DNA from: Henricia sp. BOLD:AAB3569
Taxonomy: Eukaryota > Echinodermata > Asteroidea > Spinulosida > Echinasteridae
Direction of reading: 5' to 3'
NCBI GenBank assembly: GCA_037783545.1
Contig: JBBELK010000454.1
Location: 2,976,001-3,040,000, forward strand
DNA: 64,000 bases
Positions 1-14,361 of the stretch are shown in pieces. The position numbers were made by a program, and so were the translations under genes. Below the pieces are notes generated by a model, which did not search any database, had not been told where the DNA came from, and saw nothing but the letters and a program-made list of their open reading frames with translations. Numbering within the stretch: the stretch's first letter is position 1; each line of letters starts with the position of its first letter.

Positions 1-3000
1 TTTGGGCCAATTTTGATAAAAATGGCTGGACTAACCCCTTGTGATTTTTTTTCATTTTTGGCCAAAAATGTTCAGATTTAGATTTTATTCAATATTGCAG
101 GAAACGTTGCTTAGAATGCATAGATGATATTCCTTGAATTTGACCTTGACTGCTCATCCAGGGAATAAAATATGAAATTTTGAAAATTATATATTTTTGG
201 CCAAAATTTCCGTTTTTCTTAGAAATTTAACTTGGAAACTGCTGAAGTAGGTGCCAAATGGGCTAAATATTCGTTAGGAGGCATTTCTGAGACATTTTCA
301 AAAACGTCAATTTTGGGCCAATTTTGATAAAAATGGCTGGACTAACCCCTTGTGATTTTTTTTCATTTTTCGCCAAAAATGTTCAGATTTAGATTTTATT
401 CAATATTGCAGGAAACGTTGCTTAGAATGCATAGATGATATTCCTTGAATTTGACCTTGACTGCTCATCCAGGGAATAAAAATGAATTTTGAAAGTTATA
501 TATTTTTAGCCAAAATATCCGTTTTTCTTAGAAATTTAACTTGGAAACTGCTGAAGTAGGTGCCAAATGGGCTAAATATTCGTTAGGAGGCATTTCTGAG
601 ACATCTTCAATAACGTCAATTTTGGGCCAATTTTGATAAAAATGGCTGGACTAACCCCTTGTGATTTTTTTCATTTTTGGCCAAAAATGTTTAGATTTAG
701 ATTGTGTTCAATATTGCAGGAAACGTTGCTTAGAATCCATAGATGATATTCCTTGAATTTGACCTTGACTGCTCATCCAGGGAATAAAATATGAATTTTG
801 AAAGTTATATATTTTTGGCCAAAATTTCCGTTTTTCTTAGAAATTTAACTTGGAAACTGCTGAAGTAGGTGCCAAATGGGCTAAATATTCGTTAGGAGGC
901 ATTTCTGAGACATTTTCAAAAACGTCAATTTTGGGCCAATTTTGATAAAAATGGCTGGACTAACCCCTTGTGATTTTTTTCATTTTTGGCCAAAAATGTT
1001 TAGATTTAGATTTTGTTCAATATTGCAGGAAACGTTGCTTAGAATCCATAGATGATATTCCTTGAATTTGACCTTGACTGCTCATGCAGGGAATAAAATA
1101 TGAATTTTGAAAGTTATATATTTTTGGCCAAAATTTCCGTTTTTCTTAGAAATTTAACTTGGAAACTGCTGAAGTAGGTGCCAAATGGGCTAAATATTCG
1201 TTAGGAGGCATTTCTGAGACATCTTCAATAACGTCAATTTTGGGCCAATTTTGATAAAAATGGCTGGACTAACCCCTTGTGATTTTTTTCATTTTTGGCC
1301 AAAAATGTTTAGATTTAGATTTTGTTCAATATTGCAGGAAACGTTGCTTAGAATCCATAGATGATATTCCTTGAATTTGACCTTGACTGCTCATCCAGGG
1401 AATAAAATATGAATTTTGAAAGTTATATATTTTTGGCCAAAATTTCCGTTTTTCTTAGAAATTTAACTTGGAAACTGCTGAAGTAGGTGCCAAATGGGCT
1501 AAATATTCGTTAGGAGGCATTTCTGAGACATTTTCAATAACGTCAATTTTGGGCCAATTTTGATAAAAATGGCTGGACTAACCCCTTGTGATTTTTTTCA
1601 TTTTTGGCCAAAAATGTTTAGATTTAGATTTTGTTCAATATTGCAGGAAACGTTGCTTAGAATATATAGATGATATTCCTTGAATTTAACCTTGACTGCT
1701 CATCCAGGGAATAAAATATGAATTTTGAAAGTTATATATTTTTGGCCAAAATATCCGTTTTTCTTAGAAATTTAACTTGGAAACTGCTGAAGTAGGTGCC
1801 AAATGGGCTAAATATTCGTTAGGAGGCATTTCTGAGACATTTTCAATAACGTCAATTTTGGGCCAATTTTGATAAAAATGGCTGGACTAACCCCTTGTGA
1901 TTTTTTTCATTTTTGGCCAAAAATGTTTAGATTTAGATTTTGTTCAATATTGCAGGAAACGTTGCTTAGAATATATAGATGATATTCCTTGAATTTGACC
2001 TTGACTGCTCATCCAGGGAATAAAATATGAATTTTGAAAGTTATATATTTTTGGCCAAAATTTCCGTTATTCTTGGAAATTTAACTTGGAAACTGCTGAA
2101 GTAGGTGCCAAATGGGCTAAATATTCGTTAGGAGGCATTTCTGAGACATCTTCAATAACGTCAATTTTGGGCCAATTTTGATAAAAATGGCTGGACTAAC
2201 CCCTTGTGATTTTTTTCATTTTTGGCCAAAAATGTTTAGATTTAGATTTTGTTCAATATTGCAGGAAACGTTGCTTATAATCCATAGATGATATTCCTTG
2301 AATTTAACCTTGACTGCTCATCCAGGGAATAAAATATGAATTTTGAAAGTTATATATTTTTGGCCAAAATTTCCGTTTTTCTTGGAAATATAACTTGGAA
2401 ACTGCTGAAGTAGGTGCCAAACGGGCTAAATATTCGTTAGGAGGCATTTCTGAGACATTTTCAAAAACGTCAATTTTGGGCAAATTTTGATAAAAATGGC
2501 TGGACTAACCCCTTGTGATTTTTTTCATTTTTGGCCAAAAATGTTCAGATTTAGATTTTGTTCAATATTGCAGGAAACGTTGCTTAGAATCCATAGATGA
2601 TATTCCTTGAATTTGACCTTGACTGCTCATCCAGGGAATAAAATATGAATTTTGAAAGTTATATATTTTTGGCAAAAATTTCCGTTTTTCTTAGAAATTT
2701 AACTTGGAAACTGCTGAAGTAGGTGCCAAATGGGCTAAATATTCGTTAGGAGGCATTTCTGAGACATTTTCAATAACGTCAATTTTGGGCCAATTTTGAT
2801 AAAAATGGCTGGACTAACCCCTTGTGATTTTTTTCATTTTTGGCCAAAAATGTTTAGATTTAGATTTTGTTCAATATTGCAGGAAACGTTGCTTAGAATA
2901 TATAGATGATATTCCTTGAATTTGACCTTGACTGCTCATCCAGGGAATAAAATATGAATTTTGAAAGTTATATATTTTTGGCAAAAATTTCCGTTTTTTT

Positions 3001-6000
3001 TAGAAATTTAACTTGGAAACTGCTGAAGTAGGTGCCAAATGGGCTAAATATTCGTTAGGAGGCATTTCTGAGACATTTTCAATAACGTCAATTTTGGGCC
3101 AATTTTGATAAAAATGGCTGGACTAACCCCTTGTGATTTTTTTCATTTTTGGCCAAAAATGTTTAGATTTAGATTTTGTTCAATATTGCAGGAAACGTTG
3201 CTTAGAATCCATAGATGATATTCCTTGAATTTGACCTTGACTGCTCATCCAGGGAATAAAATATGAATTTTGAAAGTTATATATTTTTGGCCAAAATTTC
3301 CGTTTTTCTTAGAAATTTAACTTGGAAACTGCTGAAGTAGGTGCCAAATGGGCTAAATATTCGTTAGGAGGCATTTCTGAGACATCTTCAATAACGTCAA
3401 TTTTGGGCCAATTTTGATAAAAATGGCTGGACTAACCCCTTGTGATTTTTTTCATTTTTGGCCAAAAATGTTTAGATTTAGATTTTGTTCAATATTGCAG
3501 GAAACGTTGCTTAGAATATATAGATGATATTCCTTGAATTTAACCTTGACTGCTCATCCAGGGAATAAAATATGAATTTTGAAAGTTATATATTTTTGGC
3601 CAAAATATCCGTTTTTCTTAGAAATTTAACTTGGAAACTGCTGAAGTAGGTGCCAAATGGGCTAAATATTCGTTAGGAGGCATTTCTGAGACATTTTCAA
3701 AAACGTCAATTTTGGGCCAATTTTGATAAAAATGGCTGGACAAACCCCTTGTGATTTTTTTTCATTTTTCGCCAAAAATGTTCAGATTTAGATTTTATTC
3801 AATATTGCAGGAAACGTTGCTTAGAATGCATAGATGATATTCCTTGAATTTGACCTTGACTGCTCATCCAGGGAATAAAATATGAAATTTTGAAAATTAT
3901 ATATTTTTGGCCAAAATTTCCGTTTTTCTTAGAAATTTAACTTGGAAACTGCTGAAGTAGGTGCCAAATGGGCTAAATATTCGTTAGGAGGCATTTCTGA
4001 GACATTTTCAATAACGTCAATTTTGGGCCAATTTTGATAAAAATGGCTGGACTAACCCCTTGTGATTTTTTTCATTTTTGGCCAAAAATGTTCAGATTTA
4101 GATTTTGTTCAATATTGCAGGAAACGTTGCTTAGAATCCATAGATGATATTCCTTGAATTTGACCTTGACTGCTCATCCAGGGAATAAAATATGAATTTT
4201 GAAAGTTATATATTTTTGGCCAAAATTTCCGTTTTTCTTAGAAATTTAACTTGGAAACTGCTGAAGTAGGTGCCAAATGGGCTAAATATTCGTTAGGAGG
4301 CATTTCTGAGACATTTTCAATAACGTCAATTTTGGGCCAATTTTGATAAAAATGGCTGGACTAACCCCTTGTGATTTTTTTCATTTTTGGCCAAAAATGT
4401 TTAGATTTAGATTTTGTTCAATATTGCAGGAAACGTTGCTTAGAATGCATAGATGATATTCCTTGAATTTGACCTTGACTGCTCATCCAGGGAATAAAAT
4501 ATGAATTTTGAAAGTTATATGTTTTTGGCAAAAATTTCCGTTTTTCTTAGAAATTTAACTTGGAAACTGCTGAAGTAGGTGCCAAATGGGCTAAATATTC
4601 GTTAGGAGGCATTTCTGAGACATTTTCAATAACGTCAATTTTGGGCCAATTTTGATAAAAATGGCTGGACTAACCCCTTGTGATTTTTTTCATTTTTGGC
4701 CAAAAATGTTCAGATTTAGATTTTGTTCAATATTGCAGGAAACGTTGCTTAGAATGCATAGATGATATTCCTTGAATTTGACCTTGACTGCTCATCCAGG
4801 GAATAAAATATTAAATTTTGAAAGTTATATGTTTTTGGCAAAAATTTCCGTTTTTCTTAGAAATTTAACTTGGAAACTGCTGAAGTAGGTGCCAAATGGG
4901 CTAATATTCGTTAGGAGGCATTTCTGAGACATTTTCAATAACGTCAATTTTGGGCCAATTTTGATAAAAATGGCTGGACTAACCCCTTGTGATTTTTTTC
5001 ATTTTTGGCCAGAAATGTTTAGATTTAGATTTTGTTCAATATTGCAGGAAACGTTGCTTAGAATCCATAGATGATATTCCTTGAATTTGAGCTTGACTGC
5101 TCATCCAGGGAATAAAATATGAATTTTGAAAGTTATATATTTTTGGCCAAAATTTCCGTTTTTCTTAGAAATTTAACTTGGAAACTGCTGAAGTAGGTGC
5201 CAAATGGGCTAAATATTCGTTAGGAGGCATTTCTGAGACATTTTCAATAACGTCAATTTTGGGCCAATTTTGATAAAAATGGCTGGACTAACCCCTTGTG
5301 ATTTTTTTCATTTTTGGCCAAAAATGTTTAGATTTAGATTTTGTTCAATATTGCAGGAAACGTTGCTTAGAATGCATAGATGATATTCCTTGAATTTGAC
5401 CTTGACTGCTCATCCAGGGAATAAAATATGAATTTTGAAAGTTATATGTTTTTGGCAAAAATTTCCGTTTTTCTTAGAAATTTAACTTGGAAACTGCTGA
5501 AGTAGGTGCCAAATGGGCTAAATATTCGTTAGGAGGCATTTCTGAGACATTTTCAATAACGTCAATTTTGGGCCAATTTTGATAAAAATGGCTGGACTAA
5601 CCCCTTGTGATTTTTTTCATTTTTGGCCAAAAATGTTCAGATTTAGATTTTGTTCAATATTGCAGGAAACGTTGCTTAGAATGCATAGATGATATTCCTT
5701 GAATTTGACCTTGACTGCTCATCCAGGGAATAAAATATGAAATTTTGAAAATTATATATTTTTGGCCAAAATTTCCGTTTTTCTTAGAAATTTAACTTGG
5801 AAACTGCTGAAGTAGGTGCCAAATTGGCTAAATATTCGTTAGGAGGCATTTCTGAGACATTTTCAATAACGTCAATTTTGGGCCAATTTTGATAAAAATG
5901 GCTGGACTAACTAACCCCTTGTGATTTTTTTCATTTTTGGCCAGAAATGTTTAGATTTAGATTTTGTTCAATATTGCAGGAAACGTTGCTTAGAATCCAT

Positions 6001-9000
6001 AGATGATATTCCTTGAATTTGAGCTTGACTGCTCATCCAGGGAATAAAATATGAATTTTGAAAGTTATATATTTTTGGCCAAAATTTCCGTTTTTCTTAG
6101 AAATTTAACTTGGAAACTGCTGAAGTAGGTGCCAAATGGGCTAAATATTCGTTAGGAGGCATTTCTGAGACATTTTCAATAACGTCAATTTTGGGCCAAT
6201 TTTGATAAAAATGGCTGGACTAACCCCTTGTGATTTTTTTCATTTTTGGCCAAAAATGTTTAGATTTAGATTTTGTTCAATATTGCAGGAAACGTTGCTT
6301 AGAATGCATAGATGATATTCCTTGAATTTGACCTTGACTGCTCATCCAGGGAATAAAATATGAATTTTGAAAGTTATATATTTTTGGCCAAAATTTCCGT
6401 TTTTCTTAGAAATTTAACTTGGAAACTGCTGAAGTAGGTGCCAAATGGGCTAAATATTCGTTAGGAGGCATTTCTGAGACATTTTCAATAACGTCAATTT
6501 TGGGCCAATTTTGATAAAAATGGCTGGACTAACCCCTTGTGATTTTTTTCATTTTTGGCCAAAAATGTTCAGATTTAGATTTTGTTCAATATTGCAGGAA
6601 ACGTTGCTTAGAATGCATAGATGATATTCCTTGAATTTGACCTTGACTGCTCATCCAGGGAATAAAATATTAAATTTTGAAAATTATATATTTTTGGCCA
6701 AAATTTCCGTTTTTCTTAGAAATTTAACTTGGAAACTGCTGAAGTAGGTGCCAAATTGGCTAAATATTCGTTAGGAGGCATTTCTGAGACATTTTCAATA
6801 ACGTCAATTTTGGGCCAATTTTGATAAAAATGGCTGGACTAACCCCTTGTGATTTTTTTCATTTTTGGCCAAAAATGTTCAGATTTAGATTTTGTTCAAT
6901 ATTGCAGGAAACGTTGCTTAGAATGCATAGATGATATTCCTTGAATTTGACCTTGACTGCTCATCCAGGGAATAAAATATTAAATTTTGAAAGTTATATA
7001 TTTTTGGCCAAAATTTCCGTTTTTCTTAGAAATTTAACTTGGAAACTGCTGAAGTAGGTGCCAAATTGGCTAAATATTCGTTAGGAGGCATTTCTGAGAC
7101 ATTTTCAATAACGTCAATTTTGGGCCAATTTTGATAAAAATGGCTGGACTAACCCCTTGTGATTTTTTTCATTTTTGGCCAAAAATGTTTAGATTTAGAT
7201 TTTGTTCAATATTGCAGGAAACGTTGCTTAGAATGCATAGATGATATTCCTTGAATTTGACCTTGACTGCTCATCCAGGGAATAAAATATGAATTTTGAA
7301 AGTTATATGTTTTTGGCAAAAATTTCCGTTTTTCTTAGAAATTTAACTTGGAAACTGCTGAAGTAGGTGCCAAATGGGCTAAATATTCGTTAGGAGGCAT
7401 TTCTGAGACATTTTCAATAACGTCAATTTTGGGCCAATTTTGATAAAAATGGCTGGACTAACCCCTTGTGATTTTTTTCATTTTTGGCCAAAAATGTTCA
7501 GATTTAGATTTTGTTCAATATTGCAGGAAACGTTGCTTAGAATGCATAGATGATATTCCTTGAATTTGACCTTGACTGCTCATCCAGGGAATAAAATATG
7601 AAATTTTGAAAATTATATATTTTTGGCCAAAATTTCCGTTTTTCTTAGAAATTTAACTTGGAAACTGCTGAAGTAGGTGCCAAATTGGCTAAATATTCGT
7701 TAGGAGGCATTTCTGAGACATTTTCAATAACGTCAATTTTGGGCCAATTTTGATAAAAATGGCTGGACTAACTAACCCCTTGTGATTTTTTTCATTTTTG
7801 GCCAGAAATGTTTAGATTTAGATTTTGTTCAATATTGCAGGAAACGTTGCTTAGAATCCATAGATGATATTCCTTGAATTTGAGCTTGACTGCTCATCCA
7901 GGGAATAAAATATGAATTTTGAAAGTTATATATTTTTGGCCAAAATTTCCGTTATTCTTAGAAATTTAACTTGGAAACTGCTGAAGTAGGTGCCAAATGG
8001 GCTAAATATTCGTTAGGAGGCATTTCTGAGACATTTTCAATAACGTCAATTTTGGGCCAATTTTGATAAAAATGGCTGGACTAACCCCTTGTGATTTTTT
8101 TCATTTTTGGCCAAAAATGTTTAGATTTAGATTTTGTTCAATATTGCAGGAAACGTTGCTTAGAATGCATAGATGATATTCCTTGAATTTGACCTTGACT
8201 GCTCATCCAGGGAATAAAATATGAATTTTGAAAGTTATATATTTTTGGCCAAAATTTCCGTTTTTCTTAGAAATTTAACTTGGAAACTGCTGAAGTAGGT
8301 GCCAAATGGGCTAAATATTCGTTAGGAGGCATTTCTGAGACATTTTCAATAACGTCAATTTTGGGCCAATTTTGATAAAAATGGCTGGACTAACCCCTTG
8401 TGATTTTTTTCATTTTTGGCCAAAAATGTTCAGATTTAGATTTTGTTCAATATTGCAGGAAACGTTGCTTAGAATGCATAGATGATATTCCTTGAATTTG
8501 ACCTTGACTGCTCATCCAGGGAATAAAATATTAAATTTTGAAAATTATATATTTTTGGCCAAAATTTCCGTTTTTCTTAGAAATTTAACTTGGAAACTGC
8601 TGAAGTAGGTGCCAAATTGGCTAAATATTCGTTAGGAGGCATTTCTGAGACATTTTCAATAACGTCAATTTTGGGCCAATTTTGATAAAAATGGCTGGAC
8701 TAACCCCTTGTGATTTTTTTTCATTTTTGGCCAAAAATGTTCAGATTTAGATTTTGTTCAATATTGCAGGAAACGTTGCTTAGAATGCATAGATGATATT
8801 CCTTGAATTTGACCTTGACTGCTCATCCAGGGAATAAAATATTAAATTTTGAAAATTATATATTTTTGGCCAAAATTTCCGTTTTTCTTAGAAATTTAAC
8901 TTGGAAACTGCTGAAGTAGGTGCCAAATTGGCTAAATATTCGTTAGGAGGCATTTCTGAGACATTTTCAATAACGTCAATTTTGGGCCAATTTTGATAAA

Positions 9001-12000
9001 AATGGCTGGACTAACCCCTTGTGATTTTTTTCATTTTTGGCCAAAAATGTTTAGATTTAGATTTTGTTCAATATTGCAGGAAACGTTGCTTAGAATGCAT
9101 AGATGATATTCCTTGAATTTGACCTTGACTGCTCATCCAGGGAATAAAATATGAATTTTGAAAGTTATATGTTTTTGGCAAAAATTTCCGTTTTTCTTAG
9201 AAATTTAACTTGGAAACTGCTGAAGTAGGTGCCAAATGGGCTAAATATTCGTTAGGAGGCATTTCTGAGACATTTTCAATAACGTCAATTTTGGGCCAAT
9301 TTTGATAAAAATGGCTGGACTAACCCCTTGTGATTTTTTTCATTTTTGGCCAAAAATGTTCAGATTTAGATTTTGTTCAATATTGCAGGAAACGTTGCTT
9401 AGAATGCATAGATGATATTCCTTGAATTTGACCTTGACTGCTCATCCAGGGAATACAATATTAAATTTTGAAAGTTATATGTTTTTGGCAAAAATTTCCG
9501 TTTTTCTTAGAAATTTAACTTGGAAACTGCTGAAGTAGGTGCCAAATGGGCTAAATATTCGTTAGGAGGCATTTCTGAGACATTTTCAATAACGTCAATT
9601 TTGGGCCAATTTTGATAAAAATGGCTGGACTAACCCCTTGTGATTTTTTTCATTTTTGGCCAGAAATGTTTAGATTTAGATTTTGTTCAATATTGCAGGA
9701 AACGTTGCTTAGAATCCATAGATGATATTCCTTGAATTTGAGCTTGACTGCTCATCCAGGGAATAAAATATGAATTTTGAAAGTTATATATTTTTGGCCA
9801 AAATTTCCGTTTTTCTTAGAAATTTAACTTGGAAACTGCTGAAGTAGGTGCCAAATGGGCTAATATTCGTTAGGAGGCATTTCTGAGACATTTTCAATAA
9901 CGTCAATTTTGGGCCAATTTTGATAAAAATGGCTGGACTAACCCCTTGTGATTTTTTTCATTTTTGGCCAGAAATGTTTAGATTTAGATTTTGTTCAATA
10001 TTGCAGGAAACGTTGCTTAGAATCCATAGATGATATTCCTTGAATTTGAGCTTGACTGCTCATCCAGGGAATAAAATATGAATTTTGAAAGTTATATATT
10101 TTTGGCCAAAATTTCCGTTTTTCTTAGAAATTTAACTTGGAAACTGCTGAAGTAGGTGCCAAATGGGCTAAATATTCGTTAGGAGGCATTTCTGAGACAT
10201 TTTCAAAAACGTCAATTTTGGGCCAATTTTGATAAAAATGGCTGGACTAACCCCTTGTGATTTTTTTCATTTTTGGCCAGAAATGTTTAGATTTAGATTT
10301 TGTTCAATATTGCAGGAAACGTTGCTTAGAATCCATAGATGATATTCCTTGAATTTGAGCTTGACTGCTCATCCAGGGAATAAAATATGAATTTTGAAAG
10401 TTATATATTTTTGGCCAAAATTTCCGTTTTTCTTAGAAATTTAACTTGGAAACTGCTGAAGTAGGTGCCAAATGGGCTAAATATTCGTTAGGAGGCATTT
10501 CTGAGACATTTTCAATAACGTCAATTTTGGGCCAATTTTGATAAAAATGGCTGGACTAACCCCTTGTGATTTTTTTCATTTTTGGCCAAAAATGTTCAGA
10601 TTTAGATTTTGTTCAATATTGCAGGAAACGTTGCTTAGAATGCATAGATGATATTCCTTGAATTTGACCTTGACTGCTCATCCAGGGAATAAAATATTAA
10701 ATTTTGAAAATTATATATTTTTGGCCAAAATTTCCGTTTTTCTTAGAAATTTAACTTGGAAACTGCTGAAGTAGGTGCCAAATTGGCTAAATATTCGTTA
10801 GGAGGCATTTCTGAGACATTTTCAATAACGTCAATTTTGGGCCAATTTTGATAAAAATGGCTGGACTAACCCCTTGTGATTTTTTTCATTTTTGGCCAAA
10901 AATGTTCAGATTTAGATTTTGTTCAATATTGCAGGAAACGTTGCTTAGAATGCATAGATGATATTCCTTGAATTTGACCTTGACTGCTCATCCAGGGAAT
11001 AAAATATTAAATTTTGAAAATTATATATTTTTGGCCAAAATTTCCGTTTTTCTTAGAAATTTAACTTGGAAACTGCTGAAGTAGGTGCCAAATTGGCTAA
11101 ATATTCGTTAGGAGGCATTTCTGAGACATTTTCAATAACGTCAATTTTGGGCCAATTTTGATAAAAATGGCTGGACTAACCCCTTGTGATTTTTTTCATT
11201 TTTGGCCAAAAATGTTTAGATTTAGATTTTGTTCAATATTGCAGGAAACGTTGCTTAGAATGCATAGATGATATTCCTTGAATTTGACCTTGACTGCTCA
11301 TCCAGGGAATAAAATATGAATTTTGAAAGTTATATGTTTTTGGCAAAAATTTCCGTTTTTCTAAGAAATTTAACTTGGAAACTGCTGAAGTAGGTGCCAA
11401 ATGGGCTAAATATTCGTTAGGAGGCATTTCTGAGACATTTTCAATAACGTCAATTTTGGGCCAATTTTGATAAAAATGGCTGGACTAACCCCTTGTGATT
11501 TTTTTCATTTTTGGCCAAAAATGTTCAGATTTAGATTTTGTTCAATATTGCAGGAAACGTTGCTTAGAATGCATAGATGATATTCCTTGAATTTGACCTT
11601 GACTGCTCATCCAGGGAATAAAATATTAAATTTTGAAAGTTATATGTTTTTGGCAAAAATTTCCGTTTTTCTTAGAAATTTAACTTGGAAACTGCTGAAG
11701 TAGGTGCCAAATGAGCTAAATATTCGTTAGGAGGCATTTCTGAGACATTTTCAATAACGTCAATTTTGGGCCAATTTTGATAAAAATGGCTGGACTAACC
11801 CCTTGTGATTTTTTTCATTTTTGGCCAAAAATGTTCAGATTTAGATTTTGTTCAATATTGCAGGAAACGTTGCTTAGAATGCATAGATGATATTCCTTGA
11901 ATTTGACCTTGACTGCTCATCCAGGGAATAAAATATTAAATTTTGAAAATTATATATTTTTGGCCAAAATTTCCGTTTTTCTTAGAAATTTAACTTGGAA

Positions 12001-13480
12001 ACTGCTGAAGTAGGTGCCAAATTGGCTAAATATTCGTTAGGAGGCATTTCTGAGACATTTTCAATAACGTCAATTTTGGGCCAATTTTGATAAAAATGGC
12101 TGGACTAACCCCTTGTGATTTTTTTCATTTTTGGCCAAAAATGTTTAGATTTAGATTTTGTTCAATATTGCAGGAAACGTTGCTTAGAATGCATAGATGA
12201 TATTCCTTGAATTTGACCTTGACTGCTCATCCAGGGAATAAAATATGAATTTTGAAAGTTATATGTTTTTGGCAAAAATTTCCGTTTTTCTTAGAAATTT
12301 AACTTGGAAACTGCTGAAGTAGGTGCCAAATGGGCTAAATATTCGTTAGGAGGCATTTCTGAGACATTTTCAATAACGTCAATTTTGGGCCAATTTTGAT
12401 AAAAATGGCTGGACTAACTACCCCTTGTGATTTTTTTCATTTTTGGCCAGAAATGTTTAGATTTAGATTTTGTTCAATATTGCAGGAAACGTTGCTTAGA
12501 ATCCATAGATGATATTCCTTGAATTTGAGCTTGACTGCTCATCCAGGGAATAAAATATGAATTTTGAAAGTTATATATTTTTGGCAAAAATTTCCGTTTT
12601 TCTTAGAAATTTAACTTGGAAACTGCTGAAGTAGGTGCCAAATGGGCTAAATATTCGTTAGGAGGCATTTCTGAGACATTTTCAATAACGTCAATTTTGG
12701 GCCAATTTTGATAAAAATGGCTGGACTAACCCCTTGTGATTTTTTTCATTTTTGGCCAAAAATGTTTAGATTTAGATTTTGTTCAATATTGCAGGAAACG
12801 TTGCTTAGAATGCATAGATGATATTCCTTGAATTTGACCTTGACTGCTCATCCAGGGAATAAAATATGAATTTTGAAAGTTATATATTTTTGGCCAAAAT
12901 TTCCGTTTTTCTTAGAAATTTAACTTGGAAACTGCTGAAGTAGGTGCCAAATGGGCTAATATTCGTTAGGAGGCATTTCTGAGACATTTTCAATAACGTC
13001 AATTTTGGGCCAATTTTGATAAAAATGGCTGGACTAACCCCTTGTGATTTTTTTCATTTTTGGCCAAAAATGTTTAGATTTAGATTTTGTTCAATATTGC
13101 AGGAAACGTTGCTTAGAATCCATAGATGATATTCCTTGAATTTGACCTTGACTGCTCATCCAGGGAATAAAATATGAAATTTTGAAAATTATATATTTTT
13201 GGCCAAAATTTCCGTTTTTCTTAGAAATTTAACTTGGAAACTGCTGAAGTAGGTGCCAAATTGGCTAAATATTCGTTAGGAGGCATTTCTGAGACATTTT
13301 CAATAACGTCAATTTTGGGCCAATTTTGATAAAAATGGCTGGACTAACCCCTTGTGATTTTTTTCATTTTTGGCCAAAAATTTTCAGATTTAGATTTTGT
13401 TCAATATTGCAGGAAACGTTGCTTAGAATCCATAGATGATATTCCTTGAATTTGACCTTGACTGCTCATCCAGGGAATGA
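1..13480. repeat. Satellite array, about 309-bp monomer, about 44 units
   Basis: The stretch is head-to-tail copies of one AT-rich unit. The landmark GGCTGGACTAACCCCTTGTG recurs at 24, 335, 644, 953 and then every 308-312 bp. Copies differ by a few diagnostic changes (for example GCATAG, CCATAG or ATATAG; GACC, GAGC or AACC; ATGAATTTT or ATTAAATTTT). Each unit contains the perfect palindrome CATTTTTGGCCAAAAATG (sometimes mutated at the centre or edge) and two further GGCC-centred A/T blocks. There is no long open frame. The array runs off the left edge, so its full size is unknown. It is typical of pericentromeric or heterochromatic satellite, but chromosomal location cannot be read here. Confidence 0.97.
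5883..9600. repeat. Six-monomer higher-order repeat inside the satellite, two periods
   Basis: Diagnostic variants return in the same order at a spacing of about 1,860 bp. A unit with a duplicated CTAA (ACTAACTAACCCC) plus CCAGAAATG and GAGCTTG lies at about 5,899 and again at about 7,758. Each is followed by a GCATAG/ATGAATTTT unit, two ATTAAATTTT/AATTGGCT units, a GTTTTTGGCAAAAA unit and an ATGAAATTTT- or ATTAAATTTT-type unit. A related start unit returns at about 9,619. This is what unequal exchange of multi-monomer blocks produces. Confidence 0.8.
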
Positions 13481-14160
13481 AATATGAGATTTTAAAGGAA
13501 AAGTCAAATGTTAAATTTTCCCTACAATTTAGCTTGGAAAACTGCCAAAATGTGTTCCAAATGGGCTAAATTTGTCAGGAGTCATTTCTGAGACATTAAA
13601 AAAAAGTCAATTTTTGACAAATTTAAAAAAAAAAGGCTGGGCTAACCCTTATGATTTTTTTAATTTTTATCCGAAAACTTTACAATTTAGATTTTCTCAG
13701 AATTGCAGGAAATGTTGCTTAGAACACAGATGATATTCCTTGAATTTGACCTTGACTGCTCAGCCAGGGAATGAAATATGAAATTTTGAACATTTCAGAT
13801 TTTGAAAGAAAAAAGTCGAAATTTTCATTTTTTCTAAAATTTTGCTTGGGAAACTGCCAAAATGTGTTCCAAATGGGCATTTTTTTCGTTAGGAGTCATT
13901 TCTGAGAAAGTAAATTTTTGGCCTATTTAATAAAAAAAAAAGGCTGGACTAACCACTTATGATTTGTTTAAATTTTTGGCCAAAAATTGTATAATTTATA
14001 TTTTCTTCAAAATTGCAATGATGATATTCCTTGAATTTGACCTTGGCTGATCACCAAGGAAATGAAATTTTGAAATTTCATATTTTTTGGGACAATTTCC
14101 ACATTCCTTAGAAAATTGCATGGGAAAACTGCTGAAATAGGTTCCAAATGCAGACACAAA
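13481..14160. repeat. Decayed satellite monomers at the array edge
   Basis: From about 13,481 the monomer becomes strongly divergent (GAATGAAATATGAGATTTTAAAGG instead of the array form, given here only as a landmark of altered sequence). The landmark is still recognisable at about 13,636 (GGCTGGGCTAACCCTTATG) and 13,943 (GGCTGGACTAACCACTTATG). Similarity fades out near 14,150. Degraded monomers at a satellite border are expected, because exchange homogenises only the array interior. Confidence 0.85.
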
Positions 14161-14177
14161 AAGTCCAATGCGGACAG

Positions 14178-14361
14178 CAGGGCTCGAATTTCATGAAAAA
14201 ATCTGCTAGACAACAGGGTTAGTAGCTTAAATCATTTACTGGACCAACGCTATTTTTACAAGACCAAAGCCACAAGGAACGTGGATTTACTGTTCGTTAG
14301 TTTAAAAATGCACTGGACCACTGGTCTAGTACGGTAGAGAAAGTGGGTATTTCGAGCCCTG
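14178..14361. mobile_element. Short hAT-like MITE at the satellite border
   Basis: Terminal inverted repeats CAGGGCTCGAA and TTCGAGCCCTG bound 184 bp. CGGACAG occurs directly outside both ends (14,171-14,177 and 14,362-14,368), a 7-bp target duplication. A CAGGG terminus and a 7-8 bp duplication are usual for hAT elements. The same element is carried in the duplicated copy at 18,466-18,649. It has no coding capacity. Confidence 0.7.

Noticed and set aside
11233..11427. Open frame of 64 aa in the satellite
   Set aside because: It exists only because one monomer lost a stop; neighbouring monomers do not keep it open.
1..13480. Regular repeats resembling a CRISPR array
   Set aside because: The whole 309-bp unit is conserved with no unique spacers, the repeat is far too long, and the genes around it are animal genes.
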